64,000 nucleotides of DNA from Desulfobacter sp. (GTDB lineage Bacteria; Desulfobacterota; Desulfobacteria; Desulfobacterales; Desulfobacteraceae). The stretch covers positions 2,327,001 to 2,391,000 of the forward strand of contig CP054837.1 of assembly GCA_028768525.1 (NCBI GenBank), in the 5' to 3' direction. Shown one piece after another: positions 25,963-34,897 of this stretch. A program made the position numbers and the translations under genes. The notes below the pieces were generated by a model, which ran no database searches, was not told the origin of the DNA, and saw only the letters and a list, made by a program, of their open reading frames with translations. Within the stretch, counting starts at the first letter, position 1. Each line of letters begins with the position of its first letter.

Positions 25963-26910
25963 CTACTCCCCGGCCTCTGCCCTGACCTGGTTCACAAAGC
26001 TTAAATCAAACAGCCGGTCATAATCGGGCTGGCGTTTGATCACTCCCAGATCCTGCATCCGCTCCCCCAGGGCCCGGGCCCGTTTTACAAAGGACGCGTC
26101 CATATCCCAGGCCAGTTCCATGTTGGGGGCAGCCCCTTCCAGCACCTCCATGGGGGTGCCGAACTCTGAGGCCTTTTTCAGCCACTTTTCTTTATCCTTC
26201 TGCAGGTGGCGGGTGGCCCGGGCATGGGCCCTGACCATATCCAGAACCAGGCCGGGATTTTTCTCAATGGTTTTCCGGGTCACCAGCATGCCCGCATTGA
26301 TGGTGCCGATGGATTCCCCGTAATAGGGATAGGAAAGAATCCTGCCGTAGCCCTTGAGCTTGGCCATGGTGGGGAAAGGCTCCCCCGAGACAAAGGCGTC
26401 AATGCCGCCCCGGGCCAGGGCCAGGCCCATGTCGAAAAAATCCACCCGGGTCAGCTGCACGTCCCGGTCCGGGGAAAGGCCTGACCGGACCAGGGATTCC
26501 CTGAGCAGGATCTCGTGCATGGTGCCGGGCACATATCCGATTTTTTTCCCCTTGAGGTCAGCCGGGGACTGAACCGTGCTGTCCGCCCCCACCACAAAGG
26601 CCGAACATTTATTGCATAGTGCCGCCACCACGACCACGGGCTGACCCAGGGAGGCCGAGTGCAGGGCGTGGGCAATGGTGGTGCCGCAGATATCCAGATT
26701 GCCGGCCAGCAATGCGGTTTTCTGGTCGGCGGGATTGGTAAATGAAAAAACCTTGACGGAATTCCCCGTCCCGGTGAACTTTTCATAGAAAAAAGGCTGG
26801 ATGGTCTGGGCCGTTTTCCAGGTACCCGCGTTAAATGCCAGGGCCGTTCCCGGGCAGCAGACCGCCCAGAAAAAGAGGAGGGCCAATGAGATCCATTTCA
26901 TCTTTTTCAT
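25963..26910 (-). CDS. ABC transporter substrate-binding protein with CxxC motif
   Basis: This 315-residue protein has a signal peptide (about 1-25, ending ALAF) and the SsuA/NMT1 pattern: AGNLDICGTTIAHAL, VQSPADLKGKKIGYVPG and GGIDAFVSGEPFPTMAKL. In its first lobe a CNKC motif (99, 102) sits where such proteins usually have ordinary hydrophobic residues, with another Cys at 75. That suggests a redox-active or metal/selenium-type ligand. The start at 26910 (MKKMKW) has GGAG nine bases upstream; a longer frame begins at 26946. It lies 48 bp after a radical-SAM gene. Confidence 0.8.
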   Translation of the reverse strand: MKKMKWISLALLFFWAVCCPGTALAFNAGTWKTAQTIQPFFYEKFTGTGNSVKVFSFTNPADQKTALLAGNLDICGTTIAHALHSASLGQPVVVVAALCNKCSAFVVGADSTVQSPADLKGKKIGYVPGTMHEILLRESLVRSGLSPDRDVQLTRVDFFDMGLALARGGIDAFVSGEPFPTMAKLKGYGRILSYPYYGESIGTINAGMLVTRKTIEKNPGLVLDMVRAHARATRHLQKDKEKWLKKASEFGTPMEVLEGAAPNMELAWDMDASFVKRARALGERMQDLGVIKRQPDYDRLFDLSFVNQVRAEAGE

Positions 26911-26958
26911 ATCAATATTCTCCATCATATCAGCATACAACTTCATATCAACATTCTT

Positions 26959-27954
26959 CTAAAAGCAATTAGACGGCAGATCAGGATTCCATCCGGTCTC
27001 CCAGTGCATCCTGCGGCATGCGGCAATATCCATTGCCCTGCCCTTTCCGGTATCTGCCTGGTCATCCCTGGGACTGGAGCCCTTTTCCGGGAAAAAGAGG
27101 TTGGCACCGGCGGTCATGGAGGCGGTATGGGGCTCGTGGGTGCAGTGGGCACGGGGCACCCGGCCCATGACCAGACGGGAAACCGCCACCAGGCGGGCCA
27201 TCTCAAATTCCGTAATCATTCCGTATTTTTCCATGGGGCTGCCCGGGAAGTTCACCCGGCGCATCACCCCGGAATAGGCGGCCCCGTACTCCCGGGCCAG
27301 AAACATGAGCTCCACCAGTTCTTCCGGCCTGTGCTCCGGCCCCACCGGTTCCACGCAGTTCATCCATTTCAGCCCCACATCCCTGAATACCTGGATGGTA
27401 TGGATCCGTTTTTCCTTTTTCAGGGGGGTATCCCGGCCCTCACCCAGGCGCACTGCATGGTAGGCCCCCACAAATCCGGCCTCAAGGAGTTGTTCCCCCT
27501 CGGCGTGGGAGATATCCCGGGTATTGGCCACCAGGGGCACGGCAACGGCTTTTTTCAGCCGCTCCCCCAACTCGAGAAGCCGGTTAAAAGAATAGGTGCC
27601 CGTGGTCATGATGTTCAGGGCATCGCCCCCGTTGGACTCGGCCTCCCGGGCCCATGCCAGAATCTGTTCATATTCAAATTCGATTTTTTCGGTAAATATC
27701 CCCGCTTCCTTGGTCAGGGAGCAGAAGCGGCAGTTCAGGGGACAGGGTTCAAGGTTCACCCCGATGTGGAGATGGTTCTCCCCCTTCAGGCCGAAGGTCT
27801 GACGGGACAGCCGGTCAGCCGTTTCCATCAGAGCATAGGTTTCTTTGGACCGCAGGTCCAGCCGGATCAGGGCATCGGCCTCTTCCCGGCTGATGCCGTC
27901 ATCAAGGGATTTATCAAGAATGTACTCAATTTTCGGTTGGATTCGCCAGCCCAT
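26959..27954 (-). CDS. Radical SAM protein, biotin synthase-like
   Basis: This 331-residue enzyme binds a [4Fe-4S] cluster through CPLNCRFC (Cys 71, 75, 78; CxxxCxxC spacing) and cleaves SAM. Downstream it follows the BioB/HydE-type barrel (NIMTTGTYSF, VANTRDISH, GVMRRVNFPG), and it ends in Asn-Cys-Phe. Biotin synthase itself is unlikely because no bio genes are near and the barrel-end motifs differ. It heads the operon with the CxxC binding protein, so its product or substrate probably relates to the imported compound. The start at 27954 (MGWRIQ) has AAGGAAG nearby; the longer frame from 28005 runs through two small hairpins. Confidence 0.8.
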   Translation of the reverse strand: MGWRIQPKIEYILDKSLDDGISREEADALIRLDLRSKETYALMETADRLSRQTFGLKGENHLHIGVNLEPCPLNCRFCSLTKEAGIFTEKIEFEYEQILAWAREAESNGGDALNIMTTGTYSFNRLLELGERLKKAVAVPLVANTRDISHAEGEQLLEAGFVGAYHAVRLGEGRDTPLKKEKRIHTIQVFRDVGLKWMNCVEPVGPEHRPEELVELMFLAREYGAAYSGVMRRVNFPGSPMEKYGMITEFEMARLVAVSRLVMGRVPRAHCTHEPHTASMTAGANLFFPEKGSSPRDDQADTGKGRAMDIAACRRMHWETGWNPDLPSNCF

Positions 27955-27970
27955 GGTCTTCCTTTTTCTA

Positions 27971-27999
27971 GGCGTTTTATCGCCAGGCGCTCTATCGCC
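27971..27999. repeat. Two adjacent GGCG-N6-CGCC hairpins
   Basis: The 14-base units at 27971-27984 and 27986-27999 have the same shape (GGCG, six bases ending TAT or CTAT, CGCC), separated by one base. They lie in the presumed 5' leader of the radical-SAM gene. Confidence 0.45.
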
Positions 28000-28008
28000 G
28001 TACATAAT

Positions 28009-28040
28009 AAAAAGGGCCGGGAAAAGGACTTCCCCCGGCC
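28009..28040 (-). terminator. Rho-independent terminator of the rubrerythrin gene
   Basis: Arms GGCCGGG/CCCGGCC (28034-28040 with 28015-28021 on the reverse strand) are followed by a five-T run (28013-28009). It lies 11 bp past the rubrerythrin stop codon. Confidence 0.8.
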
Positions 28041-28050
28041 GGATGATCTG

Positions 28051-28551
28051 CTAGGAAATTTCAATATACTTTTTACCGGGCACATTGCATACCGGGCATT
28101 TTTCCGGGACACCGCCCTCAATGGTATGGCCGCATACCGGACAGATGTGGATGCTGGCTTCAGGCAGGTCACCGCCCCCTTTCACCGCCTCAAGGGCCTT
28201 GGTGTAGAGGTCGTGGTGGACTTCCTCCACGGGCATGGCGTTTTTAAATGTGGTCAGCGCCTTTTTATTGCCCTCTTTTTGGGCTTCTTCAATGAATTGA
28301 GGGTACATTTCCTTGAATTCATGGGCTTCGCCGGCAATGGCAGCTTCAAGGTTTTCCAGGGTGGCGTTGATCCCCCCCATTGCCCTAAGGTGGGCATGGG
28401 CGTGGATGGTTTCGGCTTCCGCCGCAGCCCTGAACAACTTGGCCACCTGGGGAAAGCCATCTTTATCCGCTTTGGCGGCAAAGGCAAGGTATCTGCGGTT
28501 GGCCTGGCTCTCTCCTGCAAATGCTGCTGCTAAATTTTCCATGGTTCCCAT
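28051..28551 (-). CDS. rbr: Rubrerythrin (peroxide-reducing diiron protein)
   Basis: This 166-residue protein has a ferritin-like four-helix diiron domain (ENLAAAFAGESQANRRYLAFA at the start, and EAETIHAHAHLRAM) and a C-terminal rubredoxin-like domain with CPVCGHTIEGG and CPVCNVPG. Rubrerythrin reduces hydrogen peroxide in anaerobes using electrons from NADH or rubredoxin. The operon is a single gene with its own promoter and terminator. GGAGAG precedes the ATG. Confidence 0.95.
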   Translation of the reverse strand: MGTMENLAAAFAGESQANRRYLAFAAKADKDGFPQVAKLFRAAAEAETIHAHAHLRAMGGINATLENLEAAIAGEAHEFKEMYPQFIEEAQKEGNKKALTTFKNAMPVEEVHHDLYTKALEAVKGGGDLPEASIHICPVCGHTIEGGVPEKCPVCNVPGKKYIEIS

Positions 28552-28617
28552 GAGTATACTCTCCTTATATTTCTATTAATGATAATGGATCCTGAGATTT
28601 TATTCACAATGTAGAAG

Positions 28618-28644
28618 AGTATATCAGGCCCCCGGGATTTGCAA
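28618..28644 (-). promoter_or_regulatory. Candidate promoter of the rubrerythrin gene
   Basis: On the reverse strand TTGCAA (28644-28639) is followed 15 bp later by an extended -10 TGATATACT (28626-28618). Transcription would start near 28611. A TAATGATAATGG sequence near 28576-28587 vaguely resembles a Fur/PerR half-site. Confidence 0.45.
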
Positions 28645-28679
28645 GTTCGGGCTGAATAAAGATGGCGGTGGGATGTTCA

Positions 28680-28703
28680 GGGCCGGGGAGAGAGCCCCGG
28701 CCC
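28680..28703. terminator. GC-rich hairpin downstream of the second acyl-CoA synthetase
   Basis: GGGCCGGGG (28680-28688) and CCCCGGCCC (28695-28703) form a 9-bp perfect stem with a six-base loop, 27 bp past the reverse-strand gene's stop. No strong U-run follows. Confidence 0.45.
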
Positions 28704-28729
28704 GGTAAAAACAGGAAAAAGGGTAAGGA

Positions 28730-30415
28730 TCAGGCGGTTTTCACGGCTGCGGCGGCCTGGCGGTCAAGGAGATCAACGGCAAGCTCCCGCAGTTTATACT
28801 TCTGGATTTTGCCCGAGGCTGTGGTGGGATACTCGTCCACGAAAAAGAAAAAAGCCGGAATCTTATGAAAGGCGATTCTGTCGGCACAGAACATTCGGAA
28901 CTCATCGGATTCGGCATCTTCGCCGTTTCTCAACTGGATATAGGCGGCCACTTCCTCCCCGTACCTTTCGCTGGGCACCCCCACCACCTGGACATCCAGA
29001 ACCTTGGGGTGGGTATAGAGGAATTCCTCGATCTCCCTGGGGTAAATATTTTCCCCGCCCCGTATGATCATATCCTTGATCCGGCCGGTGATCTTACAAT
29101 ATCCCTGTTCATCCATCACGGCCAAATCGCCGGTATGGAGCCAGCCGTCTTTGGTGACGGCATTAGCCGTGGCCTCAGGATTTTTATAATACCCCTTCAT
29201 TACATGGTAGCCCCGGGTGCAGAGTTCCCCCTGGACGCAGATATCCACCGGGTCACCCGTGACCGTGTCCACAATTTTCACCTCCACCCCGGGCAGGGAA
29301 CGGCCCACCGTGGAGACCCTCAGGTCCAGGGAATCCTCTGGCCGGGTCTGGGTAATCCCGGGGGAGGCCTCGGTCTGGCCGTAGACTATGGTCATTTCGT
29401 CGGCCCCCATGAGATTCACCACCTTTTTCATCACTTCAATGGGGCAGGGGGAACCGGCCATGATTCCGGTCCGCAGGGAACTGGTGTCATAGGATTTATT
29501 CTCCATCTCTTCCAGTTCGGCAATGAACATGGTGGGGACCCCGTGGAGGGCGGTGCATTTATTGGCCTCCACCGCCTCAAGCACCGTCCCGGGCTTAAAC
29601 TGGGTCACCGGAGACATGGCGGCCCCGGAAACCACGCAGGTCAGGGTGCCCAGCACACAACCGAAGCAGTGGAAAAAAGGCACCGGAATACAGAGGTTGT
29701 CTTCCGGGGACAGGTTCATGCAGGCCCCCAAACTCTTGGCATTCCCGATAATATTGGTATGGGAAAGCATCACGCCCTTGGGAAAACCGGTGGTGCCCGA
29801 AGTATACTGCATATTGATCACCTCATCGGGGTCCAGGGATGCCTGGCGGGCCGCAAGTGCCTCATCTGAGACGGATTTCCCCATCTCAATCATATCATCC
29901 CAGGCCAGCATTCCGGGAAGGCACTCCCTGGGATCCCCCACATAGACCACATTTTTCAGTTCAGGCAGCTTCGCACTTTTCAACTGCCCCGGCTCACAGT
30001 CCATGATCTCGGGGGCGACCTCCCTGACCACATTGATATATTCATCCGCACTTCTGACACCGCCGATGAGAATCAGGGTTGAGGCATCGGATTGGGACAT
30101 AAGGTATTCCAGTTCAAAACTTTTATAATTGGTGTTCACCGTAACCAGCACGCCGCCCATCTTCCCGGTGCCGTACTGGGAATAGAGCCACTGGGGGACA
30201 TTATTTGCCCAGATCGCCACCTTGTCTCCCGGTTGAATTCCCAGAGCCATGAATCCCTTGGCCGTTTCATTGCACTCATCCCTGAATCCTGACCAGGTAT
30301 GGCGGATCCCGTATTCATAATAATTAACCGCTTCATTCTCTCCGAATTGGTCCGCCACAAGATCCACCAATTGCCCAAGTGTTGTTTCGCCGACACGGAA
30401 CTGGGGAACTGCCAT
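28730..30415 (-). CDS. AMP-forming acyl-CoA synthetase, paralogue of 959-2626
   Basis: This 561-residue enzyme has P-loop YTSGTTGFPKGVML near 205, FHCFGCVLGTL, YGQTEASPGI near 350, GRIKDMIIRGGENI near 440 and the C-terminal TASGKIQKYKLREL. It shares most motif variants with the enzyme at 959, so both likely serve the same broad role of activating fatty or aromatic acids. It is transcribed alone, starting at ATG 30415 behind GGAGGTATGT. Confidence 0.88.
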   Translation of the reverse strand: MAVPQFRVGETTLGQLVDLVADQFGENEAVNYYEYGIRHTWSGFRDECNETAKGFMALGIQPGDKVAIWANNVPQWLYSQYGTGKMGGVLVTVNTNYKSFELEYLMSQSDASTLILIGGVRSADEYINVVREVAPEIMDCEPGQLKSAKLPELKNVVYVGDPRECLPGMLAWDDMIEMGKSVSDEALAARQASLDPDEVINMQYTSGTTGFPKGVMLSHTNIIGNAKSLGACMNLSPEDNLCIPVPFFHCFGCVLGTLTCVVSGAAMSPVTQFKPGTVLEAVEANKCTALHGVPTMFIAELEEMENKSYDTSSLRTGIMAGSPCPIEVMKKVVNLMGADEMTIVYGQTEASPGITQTRPEDSLDLRVSTVGRSLPGVEVKIVDTVTGDPVDICVQGELCTRGYHVMKGYYKNPEATANAVTKDGWLHTGDLAVMDEQGYCKITGRIKDMIIRGGENIYPREIEEFLYTHPKVLDVQVVGVPSERYGEEVAAYIQLRNGEDAESDEFRMFCADRIAFHKIPAFFFFVDEYPTTASGKIQKYKLRELAVDLLDRQAAAAVKTA

Positions 30416-30500
30416 ACATACCTCCGTTCTGGATGTGGAAAAGCGGGAAAGAAACCATAGCTGTAAACCGCACCGTACCGAATAACGCCAGATCAGATCA

Positions 30501-30522
30501 AAAAAGCGACTACCCGCTTTTT
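30501..30522. terminator. AT-flanked hairpin in the divergent intergenic region
   Basis: AAAAAGCG (30501-30508) pairs with CGCTTTTT (30515-30522) across six bases. It resembles a weak bidirectional terminator. Confidence 0.4.
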
Positions 30523-30536
30523 CGTGGGTTGATAGT

Positions 30537-30585
30537 TAATTGGTGACCGGACGAAAATTTATGATTTTCGTCCGGTCACCAATTA
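30537..30585. repeat. Perfect 22-bp inverted repeat with 5-base loop
   Basis: The arms at 30537-30558 and 30564-30585 are fully complementary, with a TTATG loop. No U-run follows on either side. It lies between divergently transcribed genes (30415 reverse, 30820 forward) and could be a regulator-binding dyad or a small mobile repeat remnant. Confidence 0.65.
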
Positions 30586-30686
30586 GGATGTAGTAAATGA
30601 AATCCACGATAACAATAGGAGAGAAGCGCAAATTGGATGTAGGGCAATTTCCCTATCCCCCATAGGTTTAAACCCTATGAAGAATA

Positions 30687-30715
30687 TTGATTTTTTTTAT
30701 TAATTTTACTATAGA
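30687..30715 (+). promoter_or_regulatory. Sigma-70-type promoter of the DUF6765-like gene
   Basis: TTGATT (30687-30692), 17 bp, TATAGA (30710-30715). Transcription should start near 30722, about 100 bp before the start codon. Confidence 0.55.
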
Positions 30716-30819
30716 TTTCCAAGTGCCTTTTCCTTTCTGTCCTCTATTGAGCACGTTTTCAGGCCGGATGCCGCCTTCCCCATGCCACCCAAACACCTGT
30801 AACCATAAGGGAGGATGCC

Positions 30820-31902
30820 ATGCAGATCGATTTTCACCACACTGTAACCTACGTGACGGCCCGGGCAGCGGGGTTTGATCACCCCGGGGCTGAAAAAATC
30901 GCCTATTGCGCCCAATATGTAGACGACGCTGTACAGACAGGCACCATCCGGTTCCAGAACCGGGCCCTTTACGCCCGGACCTGCTCCGCACATAAAATGG
31001 CGGATTACAGAAATTTTAAGGCATTGGCCAACCACCGGGTCTGGCTGCCCTTCCACTTTCTCCCGGGAAACGACGGACATGGGGCCGGGGAAAAGCCCCA
31101 TCAGCACTTTACCGAAAAAGTCGTCTGCAGAAAAGAGAGCCCCGTGGCCCGGGATATGATTGCCGCCTGCATCCGGGACAGGGACAAGCCCTTCGGCCTC
31201 CACCGTCTGGGCATCACCATGCATGTCTACGCCGATACCTGGGCCCACCGCGGTTTTGCCGGCATCAACCATGACATCAACGACATCAGCCGGCTGAAAG
31301 ACGAATCCGGCACCGGCCTTGATCCGGAAAACATGCTCCACCGGTTCTTTGGCAGGCTTTTTGACAAAACCGCCGGTAAACTTACGGGGGATATCCTGCC
31401 CCTGGGCCATAGTGCCGCCCTGAGCTTTCCGGACCTGCCCTACCTGAACTGGAGTTATAAAAATCACAGGGGGGAACGGCAGTACCGGTCCAACACCGAT
31501 GATTTCATGGCTGCAGCCAACGGTCTCTGCCGGGCCATGCAGCGGTTCAGGGCAGGTGATGCAGACGCCCAGGTGCCGGGCCTGGATGAATTCTACAAAA
31601 CCAAAATCCATTCCCTGTTCACGACATTTACCTATGAAGAAGGCAAAGACCGCCACAGCGCCTGGTTAAGGGCCATAGAAGAGGGCTATTTCCCATTCGG
31701 GGCCAGGTCCCTGTCCTATGATCCTTGTGGGAAACACTCGTGGAAGCACCGGGCACTGGGAACGGCTAAGGCGGCCGAAGCCTACCCCTGGCATCCGGAC
31801 TTTCTGGAAAGCAACTGGAAATACTTTCACGATGCCCTGCTGGACCACAGGTTCACCCTTGTCCACGAGATTCTCCCCCGGTACGGCATCTGCGCCGCCT
31901 GA
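30820..31902 (+). CDS. DUF6765-like protein of unknown function
   Basis: This 360-residue protein resembles the DUF6765 family from memory. It starts MQIDFHHTVTYVTARAAGF, and central HMHVYADTWAHRGFAGIN carries several conserved His and Asp, as in zinc-dependent phospholipase-type or nuclease-type hydrolases. It lacks a signal peptide. The function is not established. It is transcribed alone, ending 140 bp before the first TPR lipoprotein. The start has GGGAGG about seven bases upstream. Confidence 0.65.
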   Translation: MQIDFHHTVTYVTARAAGFDHPGAEKIAYCAQYVDDAVQTGTIRFQNRALYARTCSAHKMADYRNFKALANHRVWLPFHFLPGNDGHGAGEKPHQHFTEKVVCRKESPVARDMIAACIRDRDKPFGLHRLGITMHVYADTWAHRGFAGINHDINDISRLKDESGTGLDPENMLHRFFGRLFDKTAGKLTGDILPLGHSAALSFPDLPYLNWSYKNHRGERQYRSNTDDFMAAANGLCRAMQRFRAGDADAQVPGLDEFYKTKIHSLFTTFTYEEGKDRHSAWLRAIEEGYFPFGARSLSYDPCGKHSWKHRALGTAKAAEAYPWHPDFLESNWKYFHDALLDHRFTLVHEILPRYGICAA

Positions 31903-32042
31903 CCCGGCCGGCAACAGATCCGCCAACACGGCCCGGGTTTTTCCATCGATAATACTAAAACCTGTTTTTTGCCGTTGCCAATTGCAGGGAAATTGGGATA
32001 AAAGGGGTATTATTCATTCAACGTTACGTTCAGGAGAGTTCT

Positions 32043-34331
32043 ATGTTCCCCAACAATCTCAAAAGAATCATTCCGGTATTTTTAATCTTATCCACCCTGA
32101 TCTGGGGTTGCGCATCCGAACAGAAAAAAACCGACTCCTATATCAGCGAGGCAGAGGCCTACTTCCAGACCGGGGAATATGAAAAGGCCCTGATACAGCT
32201 TAAAAACGCCATCAAGCTGGCACCGGAATCCATCAAGGCCCATACCCTGATGGCCAAAACCCACCTCAAGCTTAAAGACGCCCCCAATGCCTACAAAACC
32301 CTTCTCCGGCTGGAACAGCTTGCCCCGGAGGACCTGGACACCAAACTTGAACTGGCAGGATTTGCCATTTTAGCCAAGGATCTCACCCAGGCCCGGAAAA
32401 GGGTGGATTTTATCCTGGAAAAAAATCCGGACCATATAAAGGCCCTTTACCTGAACGCCGGCCTCATTGCACGGGAAAAGGCGTTACCGGAATCCATGGC
32501 CGGAATTTACCGCCGCATTCTTGAGTTGGATCCCAAACAGGTCAGGGCCCATATTGCCCTGGCCGGCATCTACACCGCCGGAAAAGAGACACAGCGAGCG
32601 GAGACCCACCTGAAGGCCGCCCGGGACCTGGACCCTGAAAACCTGGGCATATACCGTGCCCTGTACGGCCTTTATCTTTCACAACAGGAAAGAGACAAGG
32701 CGGAAGACCTGCTCAAACAACTGGCCGCAAGCATGCCCGGCAAGGGTGATGCCCAGGTCATGCTGGGCAGCCATTACCTGTCCGTGGGAAAACAGGATGA
32801 GGCTGTGGCGGTACTGGAAAAGGCAATTGTCTCGGATCCCCAAAACATCAAACCCCATCTGGTCCTGGCCCGCCACTTCAACGCCGCCGGCGCCCCCGAA
32901 AAAGCCGAAAACTATATCCAGAAGGCCGTGGCCATCGCCCCGGACAACCATGAACTCAAACTGCTTCATGCCGAGTTCCTCCTCAGCCATAAAAACCTTG
33001 AACAGGCCGAAGCACTGGTGGACGAAATTCTCAAAGCGCGCCCCGCCCATGCACCGTCAAGGGCGATAAAGGGCAAAATCCTGGCGCAAAAAAAACAGTT
33101 GGATAAGGCCATTGCCATCTTCCGGGAACTGGTACAAGAAGAGCCCAACTCTGCGCCCACCAATTTTATGCTGGGAAGCACCCTGATCAAACGCGGCCGT
33201 TCCAAAGAAGGACTGCCCTATATTTCCAAAACCCTGGAACTGGCCCCGAACCACCTTCCGGCCCGGATGGTCATGGCCGGCAGCCATCTTAAAAATAAGG
33301 ATTATTTTCTGGCCGAGACCGAAGTGAATCATGTGCTGGCCAGCACCCCGGACAACTACAGCGCCAACATTCTTCTCGGCAATATCCATCTGGCCCGGAA
33401 CGAACTGGATCAAGCCAGGGCCGTCTATGAAAGAATGATTGTCATTGCACCGGACAACCCGGCGGCCTATTTCAGGCTGGGCCTGGTCTGCCGGGCGGAA
33501 AAAAAGACCGAGGCGGCATTGGAAAATTTCAATAAGGCCCTGGCGCGCAACCCCATGCTCATGGATGTCTTTACCCAGCTCATTGATGTCCATGCCGGAA
33601 ACAACGCCCACCAACAGGCGATAACCGTCTGCGACAGCCATCTGGAAAAGGTGGCGGGCACCCCAATCGCAGCCTCCGTTATCCTGAACCTCAAGGCAGG
33701 GCTACTCATCGCCCTGGGCCAGACCGAGCCGGCCAAACAGTCCCTTGAACTGTCCATCCGTAAAAACCCCGCTTATATTCCCCCCTATCTGACCCTGGCC
33801 GGACTCCATAAGGCCGGGGGGAATACGGACCAGGCAATGGCATTGTATACGGAACTGATCCGGCACCGGCCGGACCAGGCCGCCCCGCATACGCTCCTTG
33901 GCACCCTTTACGAAAAAAAGAATAAATGGGATCTGGCAGAAACCCATTATAAAAAATCCCTGTCCGTCAATCCGAATTTCATTCCCGCCCTGAACAACCT
34001 GGCCTTTTTATATGCCCAGCAGAACAGGAATCTGGACGAAGCACTGGCCCTGGCCCGGCAGGCCAGGGTAAAAACAGGCGGCATCCCAGCGGTCATCGAC
34101 ACCCTTGGATGGGTCTATTATAAAAAGCAACTCTATCCCAGCGCCGCACAGGAATTTAAAGCCTGCGTGGACAAGGAACCGCAGAACCCGGTCTTCCACT
34201 ACCATCTCGGGATGACTTACAACAAAATGTGGAAATACGAACAGGCCAGGGCCGCACTGGAAAAGGCCCTGGCACTGAAACCGGATTTCAAGGGCAGCGG
34301 CGAAGCCAGAAAAATCCTGGAGCAGCTCTGA
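32043..34331 (+). CDS. PEP-CTERM system TPR-repeat lipoprotein (PrsT-like), copy 1
   Basis: This 762-residue protein has a lipoprotein signal (LIWGC, Cys near residue 21) followed by about twenty tetratricopeptide repeats covering the rest. The pattern matches the PrsT-type proteins found next to exosortase/PEP-CTERM export genes, where they probably act at the outer membrane in assembly of exopolysaccharide and sorted proteins. It is encoded close to a paralogue (34898-37240) and a PEP-CTERM protein (37445). It starts behind AGGAGAG. Confidence 0.8.
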   Translation: MFPNNLKRIIPVFLILSTLIWGCASEQKKTDSYISEAEAYFQTGEYEKALIQLKNAIKLAPESIKAHTLMAKTHLKLKDAPNAYKTLLRLEQLAPEDLDTKLELAGFAILAKDLTQARKRVDFILEKNPDHIKALYLNAGLIAREKALPESMAGIYRRILELDPKQVRAHIALAGIYTAGKETQRAETHLKAARDLDPENLGIYRALYGLYLSQQERDKAEDLLKQLAASMPGKGDAQVMLGSHYLSVGKQDEAVAVLEKAIVSDPQNIKPHLVLARHFNAAGAPEKAENYIQKAVAIAPDNHELKLLHAEFLLSHKNLEQAEALVDEILKARPAHAPSRAIKGKILAQKKQLDKAIAIFRELVQEEPNSAPTNFMLGSTLIKRGRSKEGLPYISKTLELAPNHLPARMVMAGSHLKNKDYFLAETEVNHVLASTPDNYSANILLGNIHLARNELDQARAVYERMIVIAPDNPAAYFRLGLVCRAEKKTEAALENFNKALARNPMLMDVFTQLIDVHAGNNAHQQAITVCDSHLEKVAGTPIAASVILNLKAGLLIALGQTEPAKQSLELSIRKNPAYIPPYLTLAGLHKAGGNTDQAMALYTELIRHRPDQAAPHTLLGTLYEKKNKWDLAETHYKKSLSVNPNFIPALNNLAFLYAQQNRNLDEALALARQARVKTGGIPAVIDTLGWVYYKKQLYPSAAQEFKACVDKEPQNPVFHYHLGMTYNKMWKYEQARAALEKALALKPDFKGSGEARKILEQL

Positions 34332-34340
34332 GCCGGGGCA

Positions 34341-34751
34341 TCAATATTTATACTTTTTCTTTTTCGGCTTTTTCTGCTTTTTGGACTTTTTCTTATAGGC
34401 TTTGAGCTTTTGGGGCACCTCATTGCCGGCAGCCAGCCGCCATCCCCCCTGGAGAGTTGCCGATACATACCATCTTCCGCTTTCGGCGAGGCGCATGTAA
34501 AGGCCGTCCAGAAAATAGGTGCCAGGGATATTCACCACCACATAGGCGCCTTCCCTCTGATGATATTCCAGGGTATGTCCCTGGTGTTTATGGCGGTACC
34601 CATGGGCCGGGGCATGGGGCGGCGGCCCGTGGCCCTTGTGTTTGACCACCGGAGAGCCGGCCACAGGTCCGTGTCCTGCCTCGGGAAAGGTTCTGCAGCC
34701 GGGCCAGACGGCCAGCATCAAAAATAAAAGGATCCAGATCAGTCTTTTCAC
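34341..34751 (-). CDS. Small His/Lys-rich putative lipoprotein
   Basis: This 136-residue protein has a hydrophobic leader and lipobox-like WPGC (Cys 19). A His/Gly/Pro-rich region (about 30-60) and a C-terminal Lys-rich tail (KKSKKQKKPKKKK) follow. Its central part (YVVVNIPGTYFLDG) looks beta-rich. It starts with GTG at 34751 behind GGGGGAA and points against the two TPR lipoprotein genes. I do not recognise the family; metal or polyanion binding is a guess from composition. Confidence 0.6.
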   Translation of the reverse strand: MKRLIWILLFLMLAVWPGCRTFPEAGHGPVAGSPVVKHKGHGPPPHAPAHGYRHKHQGHTLEYHQREGAYVVVNIPGTYFLDGLYMRLAESGRWYVSATLQGGWRLAAGNEVPQKLKAYKKKSKKQKKPKKKKYKY

Positions 34752-34897
34752 AATTTCCCCCCATTTTTTACGGTTTCCTTTTCCTTACGTCATTTTGAAC
34801 CAAATTACCAATATTTTCCGGCCGAGGTTTACTCAATCCCAAAGATATAGTAGACAATGATAATGAGATCGTAACCTTCCAACACTTCAGGGGCGAA

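Larger units (their letters stand above)
30416..30819. other. 404-bp divergent intergenic region
   Basis: Besides the two hairpins, it contains two similar ATT(A)GGATGTAG segments (about 30582 and 30632), a GGGCAATTTCCC run followed by CATAGG-TTTAAACCCTATG (a near-palindrome at 30661-30679), and the promoter at 30687-30715. No coding frame is credible. Confidence 0.5.

Noticed and set aside
27004..28533. Forward open frame of 509 codons across the radical SAM and rubrerythrin genes
   Set aside because: It spans two well-supported reverse-strand genes and the terminator between them; no credible protein composition.
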